NCBI RefSeq assembly: GCF_024643285.1
Contig: NZ_JAMSLW010000007.1
Coordinates: forward strand, 62,001-126,000
Length of the DNA stretch: 64,000 bases
Reading direction: 5' to 3'
From: Parapedobacter lycopersici
GTDB lineage: Bacteria > Bacteroidota > Bacteroidia > Sphingobacteriales > Sphingobacteriaceae
Part shown: positions 44,263 to 51,801 of the stretch, in pieces
How positions within the stretch are numbered: position 1 is the first letter of the stretch
Layout: the number at the start of each line of letters is the position of its first letter
Program-made: the position numbers and the translations under genes
The notes under the pieces: model-generated
Databases searched by the model: none
What the model saw: only the letters and a program-made list of their open reading frames with translations
Told to the model about the DNA's origin: nothing

Positions 44263-44482
44263 GATCACTATTGCTCTTTCCTCTCATTCGGCAATAATCA
44301 TGCCCACATCCTGCCGATTGGCGGTTTAAGGGCTGCGATGCGATTTAGGAGTATCATCCGTCAGCTTATCCCAACATCAGCTAAATCACCGTCTAAATAA
44401 TGTACAATCGAGCATGCAATGTCTTGTTGGTCCAGTTATGCTGTGCTACTGTGTCACGGGGCCCTACCGCAATTCCTTTTAG
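44263..44482. other. intergenic stretch, nothing recognised
   Basis: The 408-bp gap between the sixA-type gene and the next operon has nothing recognisable in this first half. The second half carries the promoter and TPP riboswitch described separately. Confidence 0.6.
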
Positions 44483-44513
44483 TTGCAAACCACTCCGAAT
44501 ATCATTATGTTTG
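44483..44513 (+). promoter_or_regulatory. Bacteroidota-type promoter of the TPP-riboswitch operon
   Basis: TTG at 44483-44485, a 20-bp spacer, and TATGTTTG at 44506-44513 fit the -33/-7 consensus (TTG, 19-21 bp, TAnnTTTG). Transcription should start about 44519, a few bases before the riboswitch. Confidence 0.7.
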
Positions 44514-44526
44514 TCCCGTAATAACA

Positions 44527-44601
44527 AAGCACGGGGTGCCGATTAACGGCTGAGATAATACCCGATAACCTGATTTGGATAATGCCAACGTAGGGATGCA
44601 T
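44527..44601 (+). promoter_or_regulatory. TPP riboswitch (THI element)
   Basis: The conserved blocks of the thiamine-pyrophosphate aptamer are in order: CGGGGTGCC (44532-44540), GGCTGAGATAATACCC (44548-44563), ACCTGATTTGGATAATGCCA (44568-44587) and ACGTAGGGA (44588-44596), with GCA/TGC closing P1 (44529-44531 with 44597-44599). It lies 70-140 bp before the first gene of the operon. Downstream, TTCTTC (44629-44634) can pair with GAAGAA (44664-44669) just before the ATG, a possible translation-blocking hairpin; that part is inference. Confidence 0.93.
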
Positions 44602-44670
44602 ACGACTAAAATCTGATTTTTTCCTTGCTTCTTCGTACCTATCCCAATCGGTTGCTGATCGCAGAAGAAC

Positions 44671-45393
44671 ATGGAAATACAACACAAAAATGCTGAATTA
44701 ATCCCTCCTGGCCAGCAAAATTGGCAGGGGCGGCCGGAATGGTTTTTTAACCGGGAACACACCGATACGTACGAGCAATGGTATGAGGGGCGCTACAAGC
44801 GCGCGGAAGTATGGCAAAAGAAAGTGATGGAACAGCTGGTTGCGGGAGATGGGCGGATAAAGACCCTGCTTGAATTTGGCTGTGGAACCGGCCGTTTTAC
44901 ACGGTGGTGGAAAGAAATTGACATCAAAGCCACAGGGGGAGATATCTCACCACTGATGCTTTCGCAGGCAATTCACCTGTTCGACGGCGATCTGGTTATG
45001 GCCGACTCACATGCGATGCCCTTTAAGGATCATACCTTTGATGCACTGGCATTCATCACCACTTTCGAATACTACAAAGACCCGGTTCAGGTAATCCGCG
45101 AGGCTGCACGTGTGGGCAAATACGGAATTGCCATGGGGATGATGAACCGTAATTCGACTAAAGTCGTCCGCCGCCGGGTCCAGCAGCTGTTCGGTAAAAA
45201 TCCCTTTTATATCACTGCCACATTTTACACACCCAAAACATTGCAGGATATTATCCATAAGGCACTTGCGGGCAGGGAATATACGATAACCTGGAGTTGC
45301 ACCGGACTACCATCCTGGTTTCCCGTGCAGCAATGGGGGATACCCTTCGGTGATTTTTTCGGATTATATGTACAATTCAACGATGTGCAGTAA
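44671..45393 (+). CDS. class I SAM-dependent methyltransferase, first gene of the TPP-riboswitch operon
   Basis: 240 aa. SAM-binding motif I is LEFGCGTGRFTRWW (67-80); motif II acid is in TGGDISPLML (88-97); motif III-like ADSHAMPFKDHTFDALAFIT (111-130) follows. An N-terminal Trp/Tyr-rich extension (WQGRPEWFFNREHTDTYEQW) precedes the fold and could be a substrate lid. Like UbiE/Methyltransf_11 proteins it should methylate a small molecule, but the substrate is not known. The next gene overlaps it by 11 bp. Control by TPP is expected from the riboswitch. A Trm112-like protein, a known kind of methyltransferase partner, is encoded as the last gene. Confidence 0.9.
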   Translation: MEIQHKNAELIPPGQQNWQGRPEWFFNREHTDTYEQWYEGRYKRAEVWQKKVMEQLVAGDGRIKTLLEFGCGTGRFTRWWKEIDIKATGGDISPLMLSQAIHLFDGDLVMADSHAMPFKDHTFDALAFITTFEYYKDPVQVIREAARVGKYGIAMGMMNRNSTKVVRRRVQQLFGKNPFYITATFYTPKTLQDIIHKALAGREYTITWSCTGLPSWFPVQQWGIPFGDFFGLYVQFNDVQ

Positions 45394-46453
45394 CAGCAGG
45401 GCTACTACCACAGGAAAACTAACAGACGTAAATTTCGACACTTGGGTCAGCGGGCGCTGCGGATCCCCACGGCGCGAAGTACGTATCGGCCCGCGGTTCG
45501 GTGTAGACGTTTCCTTAGTGGATTTACCCGGTGATATGGTGCTGGCACAGACCAGCGACCCGCTTTCGTTGATTCCTTCTTTGGGGCTGCAGGAGTCGGC
45601 TTGGTTATCGGTACACCTGATGGCCAATGACATGGCCACCACCGGCCATGCACCCCAGTACGGCCAATTTGTACTCAATCTCCCTCCGTCGCTGTCGACA
45701 GCTGATTTCAAAGCATATTGGGGCTATATTGATCGGTATTGTACCGACATCGGCATAGCTATAACCGGCGGGCATACCGGATTCGTTGCAGGACAGGAAT
45801 CAACCATTGCCGGTGGAGGTACGCTGACGGCGGTGTTACCCAAAGCAACTACACGTGTATCCAGTATGGCTCGTGTGGGTGACACCCTGCTCGTTACCAA
45901 ATCCGCTGGAATATCCTCGGCAGCGATACTCGCGATGAGCTTTCCGCATACGGTAAGGGATAGGTGCGGTGTGGAAATTCACAGGGAAGCCTGCAATGCT
46001 TTTTACCAAACATCATCGTTGTGCGATGCGCTCGCGGCGGTTGACATCGGTGAGGATAGGCAAGCGGTTTCCGCGATGCATGACGTAACGGAGGGTGGCG
46101 TACTTGGTGCCCTCCACGAACTGGCGGTCGCTTCCGGGAATGGCGCTATCGTATACCATTCGCAGCTACCCGTTGCGCCTGCACAAGCTGAAGTCTGTGC
46201 GGCATTTGGCCTTGACCCTTATTCGTGCATCGGTGCAGGCGCCATGATTATTGCATGCCGGCCAGCCACCGCCGGTCCCATAATCTCCCGCTTGTCACAG
46301 GACAGGATACCATGTGCCGAAGTAGGCAGGTTATGCACGTCGGCCGAAGGCATTCAACTGGAAAAAGACGGCGCACTTATCCCGTTTACTCGCAGCCAGT
46401 CGGACCCCTATTGGGCCGCTTTTTTAAACGCATATCAAACCGGACTGAAATGA
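45383..46453 (+). CDS. AIR-synthase-fold protein (HypE/ThiL-like)
   Basis: 356 aa from the ATG at 45383. It has the AIRS/PurM-like two-domain fold: an N-terminal acidic motif (FGVDVSLVDLP, 39-49), TSDP (57-60), ANDMATTGHAPQ (81-92, like HypE NDxAxxGAxP), GGHTG (129-133) and the C-terminal AMHDVTEGGVLGALHELA (231-248). Enzymes of this fold (HypE, ThiL, SelD, PurM, PurL) bind ATP and make acyl- or thio-phosphate intermediates. The TPP riboswitch and ThiE-like neighbour point to a ThiL-like role, but overall it looks closer to HypE. There is no HypE-type C-terminal Cys, so it is not the hydrogenase protein. The stop overlaps the next start (ATGA). Confidence 0.85.
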   Translation: MCSNSRATTTGKLTDVNFDTWVSGRCGSPRREVRIGPRFGVDVSLVDLPGDMVLAQTSDPLSLIPSLGLQESAWLSVHLMANDMATTGHAPQYGQFVLNLPPSLSTADFKAYWGYIDRYCTDIGIAITGGHTGFVAGQESTIAGGGTLTAVLPKATTRVSSMARVGDTLLVTKSAGISSAAILAMSFPHTVRDRCGVEIHREACNAFYQTSSLCDALAAVDIGEDRQAVSAMHDVTEGGVLGALHELAVASGNGAIVYHSQLPVAPAQAEVCAAFGLDPYSCIGAGAMIIACRPATAGPIISRLSQDRIPCAEVGRLCTSAEGIQLEKDGALIPFTRSQSDPYWAAFLNAYQTGLK

Positions 46454-47079
46454 AAAAAGATGTTAAAGACGGTGTATACCTTGTTATTGATCCCGCTATG
46501 GAACGAGGGCCCCTGTTTGAAAAATTACGGCAGGTGCCTTTGGGAAACTTGACTGCTGTACAATTATGGGATAATTTTGGCCCGAACGGAGTGGATGATA
46601 CACTGGTTGCCGAAGTGGCCGCTTTATGCCTTCCCTATGGTGTTCCATTATTGATGAACAATCATTGGGAATATACCCATTACACAGGCGTCGATGGAGT
46701 GCATTTCGACGAAATCCCGACTGATTTCGACACTATACAGTCGCAAATGTGTCCCACCGCTATCGTAGGGATTACCTGTAATAACGATTTAACCGTAGTG
46801 CGGTGGGCATCAGCACACCAATTAGACTACATTTCGTTTTGTTCCATGTTTCCATCTGCAACCGCCAACAGCTGTGATCGCGTCACATTTGAAACGGTAA
46901 AAGAAGCCCGTACCCTAACCACGTTACCATTGTTCCTCTCCGGCGGAATAACACCCGATAATATAGCAAAACTAAATGAACTGGATTATTCGGGCGTGGC
47001 AGTCGTATCCGGCATTTTATCAGCGGCCCAGCCTGCAGAATCGCTTAGGGCCTACCACCAAAAACTAAACAGAAGATGA
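46450..47079 (+). CDS. divergent thiamine-phosphate-synthase-like TIM barrel
   Basis: 209 aa. The ThiE/TenI fold is shown by VDGVHFDE (81-88, like GADGVHLGQ), VGITCN (106-111), LDYISFCSMFPSAT (125-139) and FLSGGITPDNI with GVAVVSGIL (162-190). Several catalytic positions differ from true ThiE: the INDR/IND motif is NNHWE (70-74), and the TxTK loop after FPT is replaced by SATANSCD (137-143), without the Lys. True ThiE joins HMP-PP to thiazole phosphate. With these changes it may bind the same substrates but run another reaction. Overlaps both neighbours by 4 bp. Confidence 0.85.
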   Translation: MKKDVKDGVYLVIDPAMERGPLFEKLRQVPLGNLTAVQLWDNFGPNGVDDTLVAEVAALCLPYGVPLLMNNHWEYTHYTGVDGVHFDEIPTDFDTIQSQMCPTAIVGITCNNDLTVVRWASAHQLDYISFCSMFPSATANSCDRVTFETVKEARTLTTLPLFLSGGITPDNIAKLNELDYSGVAVVSGILSAAQPAESLRAYHQKLNRR

Positions 47080-47375
47080 GATTACAAACCATTGAAAAAC
47101 TTTGCTGCCCATTTGACCGGACCGACCTTGAACTAACGGTTACCAGCCGTGATGTTGAAGATCGGGTTATTGCCGGCTTCCTGATATGTCCATCCTGCGA
47201 ACGTCTCTACCCCATTGTGAAAGGTATACCGATCATGAACCCTGATGAATACCGCGAGTTCCATCTGGAGCAACCATTGGTGCGCCAATGGGAGGCTTGG
47301 CTCAACGGGCGCTCGTTTACCAACTTCCGGCTCACCAGCGAAACAACACCAGAGACTCCCGGTTTCTCAAAATAA
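47076..47375 (+). CDS. Trm112-like small zinc protein
   Basis: 99 aa. It resembles UPF0434/Trm112: N-terminal KLCCPFDRTDLEL (8-20) with Cys10/Cys11, then FLICPSCERLYPIVKGIPIM (35-54) with Cys38 and Cys41. The first CPxC pair is degenerate (Asp in place of Cys), so zinc binding is uncertain. Trm112 proteins activate several methyltransferases by binding beside the SAM site. Here it closes an operon that begins with a methyltransferase, overlapping the ThiE-like stop by 4 bp. A partnership is inference. Confidence 0.8.
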   Translation: MRLQTIEKLCCPFDRTDLELTVTSRDVEDRVIAGFLICPSCERLYPIVKGIPIMNPDEYREFHLEQPLVRQWEAWLNGRSFTNFRLTSETTPETPGFSK

Positions 47376-47384
47376 CGGAATGCT

Positions 47385-48620
47385 TCAGGCTGCGGTCGGC
47401 CGCTTGGCCTTCCGTTTCTTTTTGCGTTTTTTCGCCGCATTCGCCGTGGAGGCCGCGGGCTTCTGCGGCTGGGCATAGGATATATCGGAGGCTATGGGAA
47501 AGGGATGATCCGTCACCTGGTCGATCTCCCTGCCGATCAGCTGCTGGATCTGCCATAGATATTCCCGTTCCTCCACGTCGCAAAACGACCAGGCCCTGCC
47601 GCTGGCACCGGCCCGTCCGGTGCGTCCAATGCGGTGCACATAGGTTTCCGGTTCGTTTGGCAGGTCGTAATTAATAACCAGATGCAGTTGATCCACATCA
47701 ATGCCCCGCGCGGCAATATCGGTGGCTACCAGCGCCTGGATGCTTCCATCTTTGAAACGGGACAGGGCTTTTTGCCTGGCCTGCTGGGACTTATTTCCAT
47801 GTATGGCATCGCCCACGATACCAGCCTGTTTCAATTTACGCACAATTTTATCGGCACCGTGTTTTGTACGTGAAAATACCAGGATATGTCCCTTTTTCTC
47901 TTGCTTGAGGATATGAGTCAGCAGGCCAATCTTATCCGCTTTCGCCACAGGAAAAATAGCCTGTTCAATCGTCTCTACTGTCGACGAGACCGGAGTTACG
48001 GCAATCCGCACAGGATGCCGCATGATCGACCGTGCCAGGTCTTCAATGCTTTTGGGCATGGTTGCCGAAAACAATAGCGTCTGTTTATTGGCCGGCACCA
48101 GGTTAAGGATTTTTTGGATATCCCGGATAAAACCCATATCCAGCATCCGGTCCGCTTCATCGAGCACCAAGTGCGCAACAGCCTGTAAGGAAACCGCACG
48201 TTGCGCCAACAGGTCGAGCAGCCGCCCGGGTGTCGCTACCAGGATTTCCGGCCGTTTGCGTAGTTCGGCAAGCTGGCCATTAATCGAAACCCCGCCGAAT
48301 ACCACCGCGTGTTTGATGGCGGTCCGGCTGGCATACGTACCAATATTCTCGCCAATCTGGATGGCCAGTTCACGGGTAGGAGCCAAAATCAGCACCTTAG
48401 GGCCCGCTGCACCATTTTGGCGCTTCGTAATCAGGAGTTGGATAAGCGGCAGTGAGAATGACGCCGTTTTCCCGGTTCCGGTCTGGGCGCAGGCCAGTAC
48501 GTCCTGCTGCTGTAAGACCACCGGAATGGCCTGTGCCTGTATAGGGGTAGGCGTATGGTATCCCGCTTTTTCCAGAACCGTCAATATCGATTCTGAAAGA
48601 TTAAATGATGAAAATTGCAA
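47385..48620 (-). CDS. DEAD-box RNA helicase (RhlE-like)
   Basis: 411 aa. ATP-dependent RNA helicase with all motifs: Q motif (TPIQAQAIP), I AQTGTGKT, Ia PTRELAIQ, II DEAD (VLDEADRMLDMGF), III SAT (FSATMP), VI HRIGRTGRAG. A short, basic C-terminal tail (KKRKKKRKAKRP) likely binds RNA. Length fits RhlE. It converges on the Trm112-like gene, 9 bp away. The cold-shock gene upstream on the same strand suggests a cold-related RNA module. Confidence 0.95.
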   Translation of the reverse strand: MQFSSFNLSESILTVLEKAGYHTPTPIQAQAIPVVLQQQDVLACAQTGTGKTASFSLPLIQLLITKRQNGAAGPKVLILAPTRELAIQIGENIGTYASRTAIKHAVVFGGVSINGQLAELRKRPEILVATPGRLLDLLAQRAVSLQAVAHLVLDEADRMLDMGFIRDIQKILNLVPANKQTLLFSATMPKSIEDLARSIMRHPVRIAVTPVSSTVETIEQAIFPVAKADKIGLLTHILKQEKKGHILVFSRTKHGADKIVRKLKQAGIVGDAIHGNKSQQARQKALSRFKDGSIQALVATDIAARGIDVDQLHLVINYDLPNEPETYVHRIGRTGRAGASGRAWSFCDVEEREYLWQIQQLIGREIDQVTDHPFPIASDISYAQPQKPAASTANAAKKRKKKRKAKRPTAA

Positions 48621-48755
48621 ATTACTTTAATTTAAAGGCATTGAATGCATAACAATACCGGCATCCAGTCGAATATGGATCTGAAAGGATGCGGCAAAGT
48701 TACGCAAAATTTTCGAAAGCAATAGGAAGCCGGGGGCGGGGCGTCGTTTAGGTTT

Positions 48756-49208
48756 TTATAGTTTCCGTACAGAGGATGCCTGCCAGCCACGGGGACTTTT
48801 TACCGCAGTATACTCCACCTTATCACCAACCGTCAGGGTTAGCCCGGGTTCGGTCAGCTGGTTTACGTGCACAAATACCCGTTCACCCGTGTCGGGGTCG
48901 GATATAAAACCATATCCCTTTGCTGCATCGAAATACGTGACCACCCCTGTAGGCAGTGCATCCGGATCAGCTGGCGCTTCTCTAGGCACGTCGATGACAA
49001 TATCTTCCAGGGGGACCTCCTGTTTTTTATTCGGATCCGGCGGTGTGGATGAGATGTTTCCGTTTTCATCCACGTAAGCGATCATATCGTCCAGGCTTTT
49101 TCCTTTGCCGGAAGGTTCCTGCCGTTTTTCGTCACGGCGCTGGGCTTTTTCTTTCCGTCTTTGAAGTTTCTTTTTTGTTCGTTCTTTTTTGTTAAATGAA
49201 TCTGCCAT
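48756..49208 (-). CDS. cold-shock domain protein with basic N-terminus
   Basis: 150 aa. The cold-shock fold (about 83-150) keeps the nucleic-acid motifs KGYGFISDP and VFVHVNQL. The first 40 residues are highly basic (KKERTKKKLQRRKEKAQRRD), and a linker of about 40 residues rich in Pro and acidic residues follows. It should bind single-stranded RNA. The preceding 480 bp holds no gene, so a long leader, as in cspA genes, is possible. Confidence 0.92.
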   Translation of the reverse strand: MADSFNKKERTKKKLQRRKEKAQRRDEKRQEPSGKGKSLDDMIAYVDENGNISSTPPDPNKKQEVPLEDIVIDVPREAPADPDALPTGVVTYFDAAKGYGFISDPDTGERVFVHVNQLTEPGLTLTVGDKVEYTAVKSPRGWQASSVRKL

Positions 49209-49691
49209 TTATTGTTTTAATTTGTTCATGAAAGAGGCCGGGTGCCCCATAGCGGTTAAGCATAAGTTGGCGTGGGTTGGAGCGAAGGTACGAAATTTTC
49301 CGCAATCTGCATGCATCCGTCCTTCCACCGCACGGATGTATACCGCATAGCCGTCGCACTTCGACAATTGAAATTCTCTCTCCACAGCAGCCTCAGTTAA
49401 TGAAAACACGCCGCGCTGAATTTTTATACGCTAAAATTACCATTTTAAAAATAAATTGCTATCTTTACAACCAGACACTAACTAATAGATACAATTAACG
49501 CCCTATTGCGCTTGCGAAAGGGTTAGCCTAAATACAAAAAGCGTAGGTCTTACGGTAATAGGTAATTTAAAGAATCATGTGTGCAGCCTTTTGCGTAGGT
49601 CCCTGCTGCACCCCATTTGGCAGGGCCTCGCAATTGGTTTACCGAACGACGCATTGTATACGCATCACCGTAAACACAACGGATCAGTCGG
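49209..49691. other. 483-bp stretch without a recognised gene
   Basis: Lies between two minus-strand genes, so it is the 5' region of the cold-shock gene. It has a 9-bp direct repeat GCGTAGGTC (49541-49549 and 49593-49601), a hairpin at 49597-49628 and a weak promoter-like TATCTTTA at 49460. A 55-codon plus-strand frame from 49577 is unconvincing. No RNA family was recognised. Confidence 0.5.
49597..49628. other. hairpin in the gene-free stretch
   Basis: AGG(T)CCCTGC pairs with GCAGGGCCT across a 13-nt loop, with one bulged T. The stability suggests a structured RNA on either strand. Confidence 0.4.
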
Positions 49692-49985
49692 TTATTTCCG
49701 GAATGAAAGTCCCTTTTCAGCCAGTGCCTTTTTCAGGATAGGAATGGATGTCTTGCCCATGCCGTGCAGGCTCATAACATCCTTCTCAGTAAGGGTGGAT
49801 AAATCCGCCAGCGTGGCGATGCCCTGATTCGTTAACGCCCGCCTGGCCGGTGCGGCCAGCAGGGATAGAAAACCCGATTCCGGTTTAGCCATCGCTTCAC
49901 ACACCGGACAGGTCGGACAATCCGAAGTTTTATAGAACTGATGTCCATTTCTGCAGGTCTTCTTCTTTTCTACTGTTATTGCCAT
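49692..49985 (-). CDS. small zinc-ribbon/RNAP alpha-CTD-like protein
   Basis: 97 aa. An N-terminal Cys-rich part (CRNGHQFYKTSDCPTCPVC, 11-29) looks like a zinc ribbon. A C-terminal helix-hairpin-helix part (about 50-95, ALTNQGIATLADLSTLTEKD and LHGMGKTSIPILKKAL) matches the RNA polymerase alpha C-terminal domain fold. Proteins with this combination exist in Bacteroidota and have no known role. It may bind DNA or RNA polymerase. Confidence 0.85.
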   Translation of the reverse strand: MAITVEKKKTCRNGHQFYKTSDCPTCPVCEAMAKPESGFLSLLAAPARRALTNQGIATLADLSTLTEKDVMSLHGMGKTSIPILKKALAEKGLSFRK

Positions 49986-50023
49986 CTGTTTTTAGCTAAC
50001 GTGCAAACCATGTCCTATGTGCG

Positions 50024-50467
50024 CTACCGGTAAACATGGAGCGGTATTTCACGCAGCGGGGTCCCTCCGTCTATGAACAGCTTCCCCGTTTCGGTGAGTG
50101 CCTTTGCAATCCGATGAAGCGCACGCTGCTCCAATTCCGGATGCCGCCCATCCAGCGCTCCGACGCGCACGGCAAAGGCGATGTCGTAAGGTTGTTCGCC
50201 GGGTAGCAGGTCAAAATCTTCCACCGCCACCCGGCGGTACTGCAACCGACTGGCCGCAATTTCGGCGCCGGCGCTTTTAATGGCCTGCCGGATAGCCTTC
50301 TCGGAGCGATCAATGGCCAAAACAAAACCAGGGTCAACACGGGCAGCGATTTCCCGCGCGGCGACACCCGGGCCACAGCCTATCTCCAGTACACGTATGC
50401 CCGGGTACAGAGGGAGCGCCTCCACAATGGCTGCCAACCGGGGCGATAGGTTATTGCTGTTTTTCAT
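50024..50467 (-). CDS. class I SAM-dependent methyltransferase, short
   Basis: 147 aa from the ATG at 50467; an 18-codon upstream extension to 50521 is an alternative. Motif I is IRVLEIGCGPGVAAREIAA, motif II AIDRSEKAI, and motif post-I is PYDIAFAVRVGALDGRHPE. This is only the N-terminal half to two-thirds of a usual methyltransferase; no substrate-binding C-terminal part is visible. The substrate is unknown. Confidence 0.85.
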   Translation of the reverse strand: MKNSNNLSPRLAAIVEALPLYPGIRVLEIGCGPGVAAREIAARVDPGFVLAIDRSEKAIRQAIKSAGAEIAASRLQYRRVAVEDFDLLPGEQPYDIAFAVRVGALDGRHPELEQRALHRIAKALTETGKLFIDGGTPLREIPLHVYR

Positions 50468-50533
50468 TGCCCGTATCCAGTTGTTCCAAAATCGACGGCT
50501 TGCCCATCGGTCGCCCGTCAATGAGTATGTCGG

Positions 50534-51589
50534 TTAATTTCTCAGCGATGCCATGTCAATAACAAAGCGATAATGCACATCGCCTTTCAGCAAGCGTTCA
50601 TAGGCCTCGTTAATTCCCCGGATATCAATCAGCTCAATATCAGACGTGATGTTGTGCTCGCCGCAGAAATCAAGCATCTCCTGTGTTTCGGCAATACCGC
50701 CGATGGTTGATCCCGCCAGGCTCTTCCGGGCCGGAATCACACTGAACGCCGCCACCGGAAGCGGGTGTTCGGGTGCGCCTACCAATGTCAGTGTCCCATC
50801 GCGTTTCAGCAGACTGAGGTAGCCATTAATGTCGTGCGAAGCCGAAACGGTGTCCAGTATAAAATCCAGGCGGCCACGCTGCTGTTCCATCTGCTGCTCA
50901 TCGGTAGACAGCACCACTTCGTGTGCGCCGAGCCGCTGGGCATCGGCCTGCTTGGCTACAGAGGTGGTAAACACCACCACATGGGCACCCATTGCTTTTG
51001 CCAATTTCACGCCCATATGTCCGAGGCCCCCGATCCCCACGACACCAACCCTTTTGCCCGGCCCGATACCCCAGTGCTTGAGGGGGGAATAGGTCGTGAT
51101 GCCGGCGCACAGCAGCGGGGCGGTGGCGGCAAGATCGAGGTTTTCCGGTATGCGCAGGGCAAAATGCGCATCGACCACGATACTTTCCGAGTAACCACCG
51201 AATGTCTGCATCCCCAGATGCTTGTCCGCCCCATTATAGGTCTGGATGTTGCCTTCTTCACAATATTGCTCCAGGCCTTCCCGGCAGCTATCACACACCC
51301 GGCAGGAGTCGACCATGCAACCAACCCCCGCGAGATCGCCCACATGGAACTTGGTAACGGCATTGCCCACACGGGTTACCTTTCCCACAATTTCATGGCC
51401 CAGCACCGCCGGATAAACCGTGCCATGCCATTCGTTCCGGGCGGTATGGAGGTCGGAATGACAGATGCCGCAGAACAGGATTTCGATTTCCACGTCGTTC
51501 GGTGTTACTTCCCTTCGCTGGATATTCAACGGTTTCAATGGTGCGTCAGGAGCCGCCGTACCAAATGCTTTTACGTTTTTTGTATTCAT
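50534..51589 (-). CDS. zinc-dependent alcohol dehydrogenase (YahK/CAD-type)
   Basis: 351 aa. Catalytic zinc ligands are in CGICHSDLH (Cys, near 39) and GHEIVG (His-Glu, near 65); structural zinc uses VDSCRVCDSCREGLEQYC. The NADP-binding fold has VGVVGIGGLGHMGVKLAKA. It belongs to the aldehyde-reducing cinnamyl-alcohol-dehydrogenase-like group (YahK), which reduces many aldehydes with NADPH. Substrate in vivo is unknown. Confidence 0.95.
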   Translation of the reverse strand: MNTKNVKAFGTAAPDAPLKPLNIQRREVTPNDVEIEILFCGICHSDLHTARNEWHGTVYPAVLGHEIVGKVTRVGNAVTKFHVGDLAGVGCMVDSCRVCDSCREGLEQYCEEGNIQTYNGADKHLGMQTFGGYSESIVVDAHFALRIPENLDLAATAPLLCAGITTYSPLKHWGIGPGKRVGVVGIGGLGHMGVKLAKAMGAHVVVFTTSVAKQADAQRLGAHEVVLSTDEQQMEQQRGRLDFILDTVSASHDINGYLSLLKRDGTLTLVGAPEHPLPVAAFSVIPARKSLAGSTIGGIAETQEMLDFCGEHNITSDIELIDIRGINEAYERLLKGDVHYRFVIDMASLRN

Positions 51590-51788
51590 GTGTTTTCTGT
51601 TTTTATCAGGTAAGCTCCAACAAAGCTATCGAAAAGGATTCACAAAGCAAGCACTACCGTCAGCCGTTTTTACCTTCAGTTCCTTTTGGCTGTCCTGTTT
51701 TGCAGCATGCGCCACCCTAACCGCCATGCCTGTGTCAAAAGGCACCGATCCGGAAACCGGTGCATTCGGTTTTGATTGCAATAATCGC

Positions 51789-51796
51789 TAACTTTG
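51789..51796 (+). promoter_or_regulatory. -7 promoter box just upstream of lipA
   Basis: TAACTTTG matches TAnnTTTG and ends 5 nt before the lipA ATG, the same near-leaderless spacing as at nuoA and mnmD. Confidence 0.45.
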
Positions 51797-51801
51797 CTGC
51801 T

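Noticed and set aside
44479-44685. Minus-strand frame of 68 codons upstream of the methyltransferase
   Set aside because: It runs across the TPP riboswitch and promoter on the other strand, which explain the conservation; the protein looks like no family.
49577-49744. Short plus-strand frame of about 55 codons in the gene-free stretch, rich in Cys
   Set aside because: It overlaps the 3' end of the alpha-CTD-like gene on the other strand, has no ribosome site and matches no family I know.
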